From positions 1 through 15,590 of the forward strand of contig JAFTRB010000061.1 in assembly GCA_017462445.1 (NCBI GenBank): a stretch of 15,590 nucleotides of DNA. Reading direction: 5' to 3'. Below the pieces are notes generated by a model. That model saw only the letters and a program-made list of their open reading frames with translations. It ran no database searches and had not been told where the DNA came from. Shown one piece after another: positions 1 through 7,521 of this stretch. A program made the position numbers and the translations under genes. The first letter of the stretch is position 1. The number at the start of each line of letters is the position of its first letter. Source of the DNA: Clostridia bacterium (GTDB lineage: Bacteria > Bacillota_A > Clostridia > Oscillospirales > CAG-272).

Positions 1-185
1 CTCAAAACAAAACTGACACCACTCGAAAAGCGATGTCAGTTCGTTGCTTAATTTTTAATATCTTCTACCATAGAACCCTTTTTTGTGCTGTCCGTACAAT
101 TTGGGGCACTTCAAAACTGTACCCCGTCCTTTTTTTGTTCGCGGGTAGCCTTGGTGAGGCTAAAGGGAGAAAAAACGAAACAGTG
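1..185. other. Gene-free leader with small hairpins
   Basis: I see no convincing gene here; the short reading frame crossing this stretch runs through the downstream promoter and has no ribosome binding site. Three dyads are visible. ACTGACA at 12-18 pairs with TGTCAGT at 34-40. GGGGcAC at 103-109 pairs with GTaCCCC at 119-125, followed after four bases by seven Ts at 130-136, so it could be a weak + strand terminator of an upstream gene. TAGCCT at 146-151 pairs perfectly with AGGCTA at 157-162 around a 5-nt loop. None is strong enough to name. Confidence 0.3.
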
Positions 186-214
186 TTGAAAAACTCCTTT
201 CGATATGATATAAT
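186..214 (+). promoter_or_regulatory. Sigma-A promoter of the SDR gene
   Basis: TTGAAA (186-191), a 17-bp spacer, then a perfect TATAAT (209-214) preceded by the extended -10 dinucleotide TG at 206-207. Predicted transcription start is near 221, about 24 nt upstream of the SDR start codon. The ATATG-n-TAnAAT block recurs in other promoters of this window. Confidence 0.85.
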
Positions 215-244
215 CTCTACAATAAACAAAGGTAAGGGGATAAG

Positions 245-1045
245 ATGATGAATTATATACTTATAACGGGCGCCGGCGGTGGAATGGGAAAAAGCGTCTC
301 CCGACTTCTGGCAAGCGAGGGCTACACGGTTTTTGCAATGGATAGGCAGACTCCCGAATTCGGGGAGGATAACAACATCATACCGCTATGCGCGGATATA
401 AGAAGCAGCGAGGAAATCAGAGCTGCGTTTGAGACGGTCAGGCAGCATACCGACAGCCTGTTTGCAATTATTCACTTCGCAGGAATGTATATGCTAGACT
501 CTCTGGTAGAGATAGAGGACGAGGAATACGAGCGCGCCTTTGATGTAAACACTCTCGGAGCCTTTCGTGTAAACAAGTATTTCCTGCCCCTTCTAGGCGA
601 GGGAAGCAGGATAATCATCACCACAAGCGAGCTGGCGCCCCTGGACCCCCTCCCCTTCACCGGAGTATATGCCATAACCAAGGCAGCCCTGGACAGATAC
701 GCATACTCGCTCCGCATGGAGCTTCAAATAAAGGGTATCGAGGTCAGCGTTCTGAGAGCGGGGGCGGTTGCAACAAGCATGATCGGCGCGTCAACCGAGG
801 CGCTGAACCGCTTTATTGACAAAACCTCCCTCTACTCGGTAAACGCAAGAAGGTTCCGCGATATCGTCGACAGCGTCGAGGCAAAGGCGATAGCGCCCGA
901 GAAGCTGGCGAAAAAGGTGCTTGACATTCTGAAAAAGAAGCGCCCCAAATTCGCCTACTCCATAAACCGCAATCCCCTTCTCCGCCTTCTTAATATTCTC
1001 CCGATGTCCCTGCGCTTCTACATTATCAGAAAAATACTTACATAG
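245..1045 (+). CDS. Short-chain dehydrogenase/reductase (SDR)
   Basis: Probable NAD(P)-dependent oxidoreductase of the classical SDR family, 266 residues, cytoplasmic, substrate unknown. It shows the Rossmann glycine motif TGAGGGMG (residues 8-15), an Asp after beta-3 (CADI, D51), HFAG (77-80) in place of the usual NNAG, and a complete catalytic tetrad N102, S128, Y142, K146 (YAITK). The RAGAVATSM stretch (171-179) occupies the usual RPGxVxT place. The basic, hydrophobic C-terminal tail (about residues 230-266) could touch membrane or lipid, as in retinol/steroid-type SDRs. An AAGGGG ribosome binding site ends at 239. ATG 245 and ATG 248 are adjacent, and 248 has the better spacing. The gene stands alone with its own promoter and converges on the minus-strand operon; I see no + strand T-rich terminator of its own. 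Confidence 0.9.
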   Translation: MMNYILITGAGGGMGKSVSRLLASEGYTVFAMDRQTPEFGEDNNIIPLCADIRSSEEIRAAFETVRQHTDSLFAIIHFAGMYMLDSLVEIEDEEYERAFDVNTLGAFRVNKYFLPLLGEGSRIIITTSELAPLDPLPFTGVYAITKAALDRYAYSLRMELQIKGIEVSVLRAGAVATSMIGASTEALNRFIDKTSLYSVNARRFRDIVDSVEAKAIAPEKLAKKVLDILKKKRPKFAYSINRNPLLRLLNILPMSLRFYIIRKILT

Positions 1046-1149
1046 TAAACAATTATTGTCATTTACACCGAGATAATTTAACACGGGGCGAGGTTGTCTG
1101 CAATTCAACTCTTGATAAAGCATCGTACCCAAGCTCCGTCCCTCTTCAT

Positions 1150-1184
1150 AAAAAAGCGCGCCGCCGATGGTTCATCGGCGGCGC
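1150..1184 (-). terminator. Rho-independent terminator of the five-gene minus operon
   Basis: A perfect 12-bp GC-rich stem (1158-1169 with 1173-1184) has a 3-nt loop. On the minus strand it is followed after two bases by six Ts (A-run at 1150-1155). It starts 14 nt after the last stop codon of the operon. On the + strand the stem is followed by only two Ts, so it should act mainly on minus-strand transcripts. Confidence 0.9.
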
Positions 1185-1197
1185 TTCGCTGTCAGCA

Positions 1198-2319
1198 TTA
1201 GGCCTTTTGATTTTCTTTATATTTCTCGTCGGCAAAGGACTTGCCAAAATACATAAGCTCCCAAACAGCAGGGTCGCTGACCCTTTCTACGACCTCGCCG
1301 TTTTCAAGCCTCTCCACCGTGGCTGTCCCCTCAAAGCGAAGATATCCGCCGTCAAAGCCAAAAAGCTTAGCCAGGAAGCCCAAGGGCCTTGGCAGCACAT
1401 CAACAAAGCGAGTCTTGTTGATATCCCCCTGTCTTTCATATATGATGCGGTAAAGCTCGCCCTCTTCGGTGGTATACTCATATATCACCCTGTTATAGAC
1501 CGGCTTGCCGGTATACTCGTCAATATATCTGTCCTCAGGGATAAATCTCAGAGTGTGGTTGGAGTTATCTCCAATAATCTCGCCATCCTTGGCAATCATA
1601 AAAACATCGTGGTCCTTGTAGCCGTATTTCTTCTCGGCTGTAATCCAGGAGGAGATGACCTTGTAGTTCCCTATCCTGGCTCTGCCCCAATACCAGTGGT
1701 GCATAAGCTTCATCATAGAGATATTGCCCCAGTTATGATCGTGATAGCCCGAGCCCTCCAGATGGAGAGCCTTTCCGCCATCATAGGTAATATCCGCCAC
1801 AGCCCGCCCCTCGGGGATTGCGGGGAGCCAGGCGAAGTAATGCTCCTCCTTGTCGCCAAAGAAGATACTCCCCGTCTGCGAGCGCCAGGCTCTTATCGTG
1901 CCGTCGAGGGATAGCCTCGCGCTCATAGTTTTGCCCACAAAGACTGCATCGTAATGCTTAAGGTCGCCCCGACAATAGCACTCACCGATTTTTACATCAC
2001 AGCGCTCCTTAGAATAATGGCTGTCCTCGATTTTTGCATAAACCTCCTCGGAGAACCTCCTACCGTCGGGAAGCGTCAGCTCCATTGTGGCGATGGGCTT
2101 TATCGGCCCGTTCACATCTATTGGCATCTTGGAAAAGAAGAACAGCACCAGCACCTCGCCGCCCGGATAGTGGGAATCGTAGTACCACCATTCATAGGAG
2201 CCGCGCCTGCCAGCTACGCGGAAGCCGTCCTCCCACTCCTCCACCCTGTCGCGGCATAGCCCCATACTGCTGTAATGGGCATCATCGTCGGGGTGAATCG
2301 ATTTTTGAATTCTACTCAT
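1198..2319 (-). CDS. CrtC/AttH-type lipocalin-like domain protein
   Basis: 373 residues, no signal peptide. It carries the hallmarks of the hydroxyneurosporene synthase (CrtC)/AttH lipocalin-like superfamily: YEWWYYD at 42-48, GYHDHNWG at 191-198 and WYWGRA at 209-214, consistent with two stacked beta-barrel halves. Characterised relatives include carotenoid 1,2-hydratases and fungal Diels-Alderases. There is no carotenoid or polyketide gene nearby, so the substrate is unknown. It is the last gene of the glycosidase operon, 58 nt after its neighbour. The ribosome binding site is weak (GGAAAG 10 nt from the ATG). The gap upstream holds the palindrome AACAATTGTT (2345-2354) and could contain a minor internal promoter. 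Family assignment is confident; a carotenoid role is not implied. Confidence 0.8.
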   Translation of the reverse strand: MSRIQKSIHPDDDAHYSSMGLCRDRVEEWEDGFRVAGRRGSYEWWYYDSHYPGGEVLVLFFFSKMPIDVNGPIKPIATMELTLPDGRRFSEEVYAKIEDSHYSKERCDVKIGECYCRGDLKHYDAVFVGKTMSARLSLDGTIRAWRSQTGSIFFGDKEEHYFAWLPAIPEGRAVADITYDGGKALHLEGSGYHDHNWGNISMMKLMHHWYWGRARIGNYKVISSWITAEKKYGYKDHDVFMIAKDGEIIGDNSNHTLRFIPEDRYIDEYTGKPVYNRVIYEYTTEEGELYRIIYERQGDINKTRFVDVLPRPLGFLAKLFGFDGGYLRFEGTATVERLENGEVVERVSDPAVWELMYFGKSFADEKYKENQKA

Positions 2320-2377
2320 ATCCTTTTTTCTTTCCTATAATGCAAACAATTGTTATCTGTGTTCAACCAATATGTCA

Positions 2378-3631
2378 TCAAAACTCAATAACGGTATTCC
2401 TGTTTTCAAGCCATGCGAGCATATTGTTGACAAGCAGGTTCCAGCTTTGGAAGCCCTTGTTATGCACGCCGACGCCTGTATCGGAGTCATAGTATTCGTG
2501 CATTTCACCGCAGCCCTCAATATCGGTAGCAAAGAGCTTTACGGTTGCCTCGGCAAGCTTTTTCGCCTCCTCGGGGTATCCGTATCTTAGAAGCGCGCGG
2601 AAGCAGAAATAGTTTACATTCGCCCAGATAGGGCCAAGCCAGCAGGAGGGATTACCCGACACCCAAACGGCATACATCTTCTCAAGCTTGGAGAGCGAGC
2701 GCACACCGTATTCACCCATAAAGGTCTTGGGGTTAAGCATATTCTCCTCGATTGCCCTCTTTGCCTGCTCGGGGGACGCTATACCCGCCCAAAGCGCCAG
2801 GAAGCCTGCCCAGGAATCTATACGCATGATCAGGCAATCCCAGTGCCTAGGTTTTCCGCTATGAAGCCACTCGTCCGGATTAACAGGATTGAGATTTACA
2901 TCGGCGGAATAGTACATACCGCACTTCTCGTCCCAAAGATGCTCGTTTATCGCATTCTTCAGCTCCTCTGCCTCGCGAGTGTACTCCCTGCATTTTTCCT
3001 CCAGGCCGAGCTTGTCCGCAATATACGCCATTCCCTCAAGCTCCTTGTACATAAGAACATTGAGGTATACCGATGCGGTGCTGCCATAGGGACGGTAGAA
3101 GATGCAGGGGTCATTATCCACACCGATGGCGGTGTCATCAAGAAAAACATAGAGACCGGTAGGCTCATGCCTGCTTGTGCGCCTATAATAGTCTATAAAC
3201 CTCTCCAGCTTGTCAAAGCCATCTCCAAGCCAGCTGCAATCATCGCCGTTCTCCTTAAGAATAAAGGCGAGGTGCTGCGCAAGGCAGGGCTTATGAATGT
3301 TTTTTGCATTATCAAGGAATCTGATCTCGTCAAAGGCGTTTATAAGAATAGGCATCTTTCCGCTCTCCTCGGTGAAATCGAGGAAGTTCTGTATACAGCC
3401 CTTCTCGCACTCGTAGAATTCCTCCGTATCAGCGCCCGTGTCGGAAAGGATCTGCCTTATTCCAATATCGGTAAGCCAGGAATCCCAATCCCACAGATCA
3501 TAGGCATATATCGCTCCGGGAACAAGGAAGGGGTGCTTCATTTGTCCCATAGCCGGGCGTGTAAATTTTACATACTCTCTCGCAGAATATTCACGAATAA
3601 TTTTTGAGTATTTTTCAAGGTTAAAGCTCAT
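2378..3631 (-). CDS. MGH1/GH63-like (alpha/alpha)6-barrel glycosidase
   Basis: 417 residues, no signal peptide, hence cytoplasmic. It shows the GH63/GH37-clan pattern: YDLWDWDSW (44-52), GVDNDP (170-175) with D172 the likely general acid, GEYGVRSLS (306-314), GNPSCWLGPIW (326-336) and MHEYYDSDTG (377-386) with E379 the likely general base. Length and motif spacing fit the compact mannosylglycerate/glucosylglycerate-hydrolase-like branch (MGH1-like domain) rather than long GH63 alpha-glucosidases. An inverting hydrolase acting on an alpha-glucoside or alpha-mannoside is expected; the true substrate is unknown. The start is supported by AAAGGAGAG on the minus strand in the 22-nt gap after the SGNH gene, so the two are co-transcribed. 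Confidence 0.82.
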   Translation of the reverse strand: MSFNLEKYSKIIREYSAREYVKFTRPAMGQMKHPFLVPGAIYAYDLWDWDSWLTDIGIRQILSDTGADTEEFYECEKGCIQNFLDFTEESGKMPILINAFDEIRFLDNAKNIHKPCLAQHLAFILKENGDDCSWLGDGFDKLERFIDYYRRTSRHEPTGLYVFLDDTAIGVDNDPCIFYRPYGSTASVYLNVLMYKELEGMAYIADKLGLEEKCREYTREAEELKNAINEHLWDEKCGMYYSADVNLNPVNPDEWLHSGKPRHWDCLIMRIDSWAGFLALWAGIASPEQAKRAIEENMLNPKTFMGEYGVRSLSKLEKMYAVWVSGNPSCWLGPIWANVNYFCFRALLRYGYPEEAKKLAEATVKLFATDIEGCGEMHEYYDSDTGVGVHNKGFQSWNLLVNNMLAWLENRNTVIEF

Positions 3632-3653
3632 CGTTTCTCTCCTTTATGCATAT

Positions 3654-4328
3654 TTATATATATTTTTCCAGTTTTTCAAAAATTCTGTCGGCAATTGCCG
3701 CCATTCCTTTATCACCGGGATGATGCTGAACTCCGGCATGCTCAAAAAGCCCGATTGCAAGATTTTTTTCATCCTGACACAGGTCCTCAATATGAACAAG
3801 CTCTCCGCCTTCCTGCCTCACATACTCCTCTATTGCCGCGGTCTTTTCTTCATTGTTGAAGAAGGATGTGGTCTGTATCAGCCTGTAGCTATCCCCTCCG
3901 AGATAATCGTGGAGGCTCTTCATCTCGCGAAGGAAATCCTCCCGCCTGAAATCACGGATATTGGCGGATATTGCGCAAACTATAATATCGGGCTTAAAAC
4001 CCTTCACTTCGCTGAAATATTCGTCATAATTGCAGGAGGTATAGGACACCTCCCACACCGCCGCCTGAACAACAGCGAAACAGGCATCGGGGCATCTCTC
4101 CCGCACCCTTGCCATAAGAAGATGGGCATAGTCCCTTTCCTCGCACGATGCAGCCATACCCCAATCACCGTACCACCCGATAGACGGAAGGTAGCCGTGT
4201 CTTGTAATAGAGTTGCCCATTATCATTATCCTGGGGCTGCCCTTTTCCGCATCTCCGTACAGATACACATGCTGAGATAGCTGATTCTTGCCATCAACAG
4301 TATTCTTCGATTCCATATTTCCGCTCAT
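3654..4328 (-). CDS. SGNH/GDSL-family hydrolase
   Basis: 224 residues, no signal peptide. Block I is MIMGNSITRHG (36-45) with nucleophile S40; IGWYGDWGMAAS follows at 50-61; block III has N123 (ISANIRD); block V is HHPGDKGM (202-209) with the catalytic His probably H203. The Asp that usually sits three residues before this His is not present (Val200), so the catalytic dyad or triad may be atypical. Family members are esterases or deacetylases; in this operon a role in removing acyl groups from a sugar substrate is plausible but inferred. Its ATG lies 3 nt beyond the NUDIX stop codon, with AGGTGA inside the NUDIX 3' end, implying translational coupling. Confidence 0.82.
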   Translation of the reverse strand: MSGNMESKNTVDGKNQLSQHVYLYGDAEKGSPRIMIMGNSITRHGYLPSIGWYGDWGMAASCEERDYAHLLMARVRERCPDACFAVVQAAVWEVSYTSCNYDEYFSEVKGFKPDIIVCAISANIRDFRREDFLREMKSLHDYLGGDSYRLIQTTSFFNNEEKTAAIEEYVRQEGGELVHIEDLCQDEKNLAIGLFEHAGVQHHPGDKGMAAIADRIFEKLEKYI

Positions 4329-4331
4329 ATC

Positions 4332-4802
4332 TCACCTGAACGACTCGTCAAAGCCGCCGTCCTCCCTTTCCATCATACAGTATTCGCTTGCCGCGCCGTA
4401 AAAGAATATATCAAGCATCCGCCTGAAGGTAGGGGGCATCTCATTCTCCCTGCCCAGCAGCTCCTCCCTGCTCAGCCAAAAGACCTCGCCCTCCTCTGAC
4501 GGGGAAAGCTCGCCCTCAAACTCATTTGCGGAAAAAAGCGTTACCACATATCTGTATCTTCCCGTAATAAAGTGCTTGATTCCAACCAGTCGGGGATTTT
4601 TAATCGAGAGCCCCGTCTCCTCGCGAACCTCTCTTATTGCCGCGTCAGTAAAGAACTCGCCACCTTCCACGTGTCCGCCAGGGAATACAAGACCTCCCCA
4701 GGAGCCCCTTTTATTTTCAACAAGAACCCTGCCGCCTTTGTCTTCAACCATTACCATATTGGTGAAGATAACCGGCTCGCATCTTTCTGTTCTCTCGCCC
4801 AA
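4332..4802 (-). CDS. NUDIX hydrolase
   Basis: 156 residues. A complete Nudix box GX5EX7REVREETGL spans residues 43-65 (G43, E49, R57, E58, E61, E62), which bind the metal and diphosphate substrate. The N-terminal part (VIFTNMVMVEDKGGRVLVENK) and the WGGLVFPGGHVEGGE stretch resemble MutT/8-oxo-dGTP-type small Nudix proteins, but substrate cannot be read from sequence. The C-terminal tail of about 25 residues (GAASEYCMMEREDGGFDESFR) is acidic and unassigned. The start is supported by a strong AGGAGG on the minus strand. The gene is second in the operon, 52 nt after the GH2 gene. A sugar-nucleotide or damaged-nucleotide role are both possible. Confidence 0.88.
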   Translation of the reverse strand: MGERTERCEPVIFTNMVMVEDKGGRVLVENKRGSWGGLVFPGGHVEGGEFFTDAAIREVREETGLSIKNPRLVGIKHFITGRYRYVVTLFSANEFEGELSPSEEGEVFWLSREELLGRENEMPPTFRRMLDIFFYGAASEYCMMEREDGGFDESFR

Positions 4803-4854
4803 CGTTGCCTCCTATTGTAAATATTTATTTGCATTTTCAAAAGTGTATTCGGGC

Positions 4855-7335
4855 TTAATTTGACACGGGTGCGATTGTAAAGGCATTAACCGTCACCCTG
4901 CCGCCATCTCCTATGGGCTTGCCCTTGACCGTTACGATCTCTCCCTCGGTCAAAATCATATAATTATCTTCAAAGATATAGTCGCCCAAAAGCTCCAGGC
5001 AATGAATGTAGCCGCAAGCCTCGACGGTTATATAATGCAGGGGCTCGCCGCTCTCCCTGTCAAAGCTATCCCATTCGCGCCTCACTCTGAAGGCGTCGGT
5101 TTTGCTAAGCGGCAGTCCTCCCTCCCGCCAGAAGCTGCGGTCTGTGCCATAGCGGGTTTTTACATCCACCACTACCGTTTCGCCATCCCCGGGCATAATC
5201 CCGAGAGCTACGCCCACAGCGCCATATCCAACCAAATCGCCCACTCGCTCCTCGGCGGCTATAACCCTGCCCTGCTTGTCAATTATTCTTGCGCAAAGAA
5301 AGAACTCTCCCTCCAGCTGCTTATCGCTTGAAACATAGGCAACCATTTTGCCATTCTCGGGACGCACCGATACGCCAACCTCCCCGGCAAGGCGGCGGAA
5401 GGCATAGTACCCCGCCTTGGGATATAAGTAATAATCCACCAGCGCCCAGCCAAGCGCCGCAGGCCAGCAATCGTTGAACATCCAGAATACAAGGCCGTTG
5501 CAATAGCCTATATTCCTTCTTAATGCCTCCGATGCAACCCTTATCCACTCATACTGTATATATCTGTACTTGAATAGCCGTTCCTCGGTGTCACAGGGCT
5601 CGCCAAGCGCCTTCCTTGCAAAGGCGGTAACATAGTCAAAAATCTCCTTTTCCAACGCCGGATTGCCCTTTGTGTGATAGGCGAGAATATATTCCTCGGG
5701 GTCTGCCAGATCCTCCTCTGTCATGAACCTTAGCATTGAAGAGGGATTGACCGCGCCAAAGGTCCCCTCCTCCGAGATGAACCTTGCGTTAAAGCCACCC
5801 AGATATTCCTTGTAATCGAGGCACGGCGCTGTGTCAAAATACTCAAATATCTGCCCTAAGAAGTTTGTGGTGTGGGTAGTCCCCACCGTCACCGAGCCGT
5901 AGGTGTTGCCGCCATAGGGGCTTGATGGCAGGAAGACTCTCGACGGGTCATTTTCATATATGATATCCGCAATACCCGAAAGCGCGCTGTCCCTGCCGAT
6001 ATAGTCCGCCATAGTGTCGCTTCCCTCCGTGGCATTCTCGTTATCTCCGTGCCACCAGGCAAGGCAGGCGTGGTTGCGTAGCGCCCTCGTCGCATATTCA
6101 GCCTCAAGACGAAGCCTGTCGATAAACCACTCCTCCTTCTCGGGATAGGTGCCGCACGCCATCAGGAAATCCTGAGCCACAAGAATTCCCGCTCTGTCGC
6201 AGGCGGAATAGAAGGACTCCTTCTCAAAAACGCCGCCGCCCCACACGCGAAGGAAGTTGGCTCCCATATCGCGAGCCATCATAACCAGGCTCGCTATTTT
6301 TTCATCGCTCTCGTCGGATGGGAACGGCTCGCAGGGGACCCAGTTTCCTCCCCTGCAAAGAATGGGCTCGCCATTTACCAAAACCTGAAAGCCGGAATGC
6401 CGCTCATTATGGCTAAACATAGCCCCGTGCGGAGTTTTCTGCATTTTTTCGGCAATATTATGATACTCGCTCCCCACCTCATCGACAAGCTGCAGCAGCT
6501 TTACTGTGCGTATACCAAAGCTTACATTTTTCTCATTCTCGCCAACCCTGACCGTAAGGGTATAAAGGGGCTGCGCACCGTAGCCATTAGGATACCAGAG
6601 CTGTGGCTGCCTTATATCAATTCTGCGAACATATCTGTGCCTATCCGCATAAAGCTCTGTTCTGCCCACCTCATTGCCATCGGGATCGATAATTCTTACC
6701 TCGGCGACAGCTCCGGGCTTATAATTCTTAAAATCAAGAGTAAGATGCATCGTAGCAGAGAAGGCGTCAACGCTCTCCGTATAAATGTACACATCCTCTA
6801 TATCTATGCCGTTATCATATTCGAGCAGCACAGGACGGTGTATGCCCATAGTCACAAAGCGGTCTACCCAATCCCAGCTGTATGTACACTGAATACGCCG
6901 TGTATTTATCCTCTCGGTGGTAAATGCGCCCCTTCTTTCGGGACAGCTCTCTACCTCCCGAATGGGAGACCTGAAGCGCACAGAGAGAAGGTTTTCGCCT
7001 CTGCGTAACACCCCCTCCACATCAAAGCGGTAAGGAATAAACATATCGTCGGCCGAGCCAATCAGCACACCGTTGAGAAGGATATCCGCATAGGTGTCAA
7101 GCCCCATGAAAAGAAGCGATGCTCCCTCTGTTCTGTCACAGAAAAAGCTCCTTCTATACTCCCAATCGCTCTCGCCTATCCACTGAAGAGAAAGATTGTT
7201 GTCTCTATAAAACATATCGGGAATATATCCGCCCGCCCTGAGAGCCGTGTGAACACAACCAGGCACGGAAGCCGGTATACCGTTATACTCACCGCCGTAT
7301 AGCAGCCACTCTCCGCAAAGATCTATTTTCTTCAT
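4855..7335 (-). CDS. GH2 beta-mannosidase-like glycoside hydrolase
   Basis: About 826 residues, no signal peptide, so an intracellular exo-enzyme. Domains in order: N-terminal sugar-binding jelly roll (about 1-175), immunoglobulin-like domain (about 180-285), TIM barrel (about 290-650), C-terminal beta domain. Residue numbers count from a GTG at 7341. Beta-mannosidase signatures are YSWDWVDRF (154-162), RGGNWVPCEPFP (330-341), RVWGGGVFE (365-373), WHGDNEN (430-436) with acid/base E435, and SEEG (523-526) with nucleophile E524. Known relatives release terminal beta-mannose from oligosaccharides. GTG 7341 lacks an upstream Shine-Dalgarno, whereas ATG 7335 has GAGGTGG just before it, so I prefer ATG 7335. 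It is the first gene of the operon. Another GH2 beta-glycoside specificity is possible. Confidence 0.88.
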   Translation of the reverse strand: MKKIDLCGEWLLYGGEYNGIPASVPGCVHTALRAGGYIPDMFYRDNNLSLQWIGESDWEYRRSFFCDRTEGASLLFMGLDTYADILLNGVLIGSADDMFIPYRFDVEGVLRRGENLLSVRFRSPIREVESCPERRGAFTTERINTRRIQCTYSWDWVDRFVTMGIHRPVLLEYDNGIDIEDVYIYTESVDAFSATMHLTLDFKNYKPGAVAEVRIIDPDGNEVGRTELYADRHRYVRRIDIRQPQLWYPNGYGAQPLYTLTVRVGENEKNVSFGIRTVKLLQLVDEVGSEYHNIAEKMQKTPHGAMFSHNERHSGFQVLVNGEPILCRGGNWVPCEPFPSDESDEKIASLVMMARDMGANFLRVWGGGVFEKESFYSACDRAGILVAQDFLMACGTYPEKEEWFIDRLRLEAEYATRALRNHACLAWWHGDNENATEGSDTMADYIGRDSALSGIADIIYENDPSRVFLPSSPYGGNTYGSVTVGTTHTTNFLGQIFEYFDTAPCLDYKEYLGGFNARFISEEGTFGAVNPSSMLRFMTEEDLADPEEYILAYHTKGNPALEKEIFDYVTAFARKALGEPCDTEERLFKYRYIQYEWIRVASEALRRNIGYCNGLVFWMFNDCWPAALGWALVDYYLYPKAGYYAFRRLAGEVGVSVRPENGKMVAYVSSDKQLEGEFFLCARIIDKQGRVIAAEERVGDLVGYGAVGVALGIMPGDGETVVVDVKTRYGTDRSFWREGGLPLSKTDAFRVRREWDSFDRESGEPLHYITVEACGYIHCLELLGDYIFEDNYMILTEGEIVTVKGKPIGDGGRVTVNAFTIAPVSN

Positions 7336-7360
7336 ATCCACCTCGATTGGATTTTTCTTT

Positions 7361-7389
7361 AGTATAGCACAAAGAGCCCCTTAAATCAA
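7361..7389 (-). promoter_or_regulatory. Promoter of the minus-strand glycosidase operon
   Basis: On the minus strand: TTGATT (7389-7384), 17-bp spacer, TATACT (7366-7361), with extended -10 TG at 7369-7368. Predicted start is near 7354, giving a short leader before the GH2 start codon. The -35 lies inside the left arm of the shared 10-bp inverted repeat. Confidence 0.8.
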
Positions 7390-7467
7390 TAGCAGAAATT
7401 GAAATAATAGCGCCTGTCAATAATGTAGAATGCGTAATTTGAAATCTCCGAAATAGACTATTGATTT
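7383..7467. repeat. 10-bp inverted repeat over both divergent -35 elements
   Basis: AAATCAATAG (7383-7392) and CTATTGATTT (7458-7467) are perfect reverse complements, 75 bp apart centre to centre (about seven helical turns). Each arm contains the TTGATT -35 of one divergent promoter plus three bases upstream and one downstream. Between them lie two near-identical decamers, AAATTGAAAT (7396-7405) and AATTTGAAAT (7436-7445), 40 bp apart. This suggests shared binding sites for one regulator; no regulator gene is adjacent. Confidence 0.5.
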
Positions 7468-7489
7468 TTTATTTTACATATGTTAAAAT
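7461..7489 (+). promoter_or_regulatory. Promoter of the TIM-barrel gene
   Basis: TTGATT (7461-7466), 17-bp spacer, TAAAAT (7484-7489) with extended -10 TG at 7481-7482. Predicted start is near 7496, giving a leader of about 26 nt that carries a strong GGAGGT at 7511-7516. Confidence 0.85.
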
Positions 7490-7521
7490 AGCGTTAGAAA
7501 CAAAAACTATGGAGGTACACT

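Noticed and set aside
33..248. 71-residue + strand reading frame before the SDR gene
   Set aside because: It runs across the SDR promoter and hairpins, has no ribosome binding site and no recognisable protein features.
1045..1066. GTAAA...TTTAC dyad directly at the SDR stop codon as a terminator
   Set aside because: The stem is only five AT-rich pairs outside the central palindrome and no T-run follows.
4803..4854. Possible internal promoter before the NUDIX gene (TTGAAA and TACAAT on the minus strand)
   Set aside because: The spacing is only 15 bp and transcription would start at the ribosome binding site itself.
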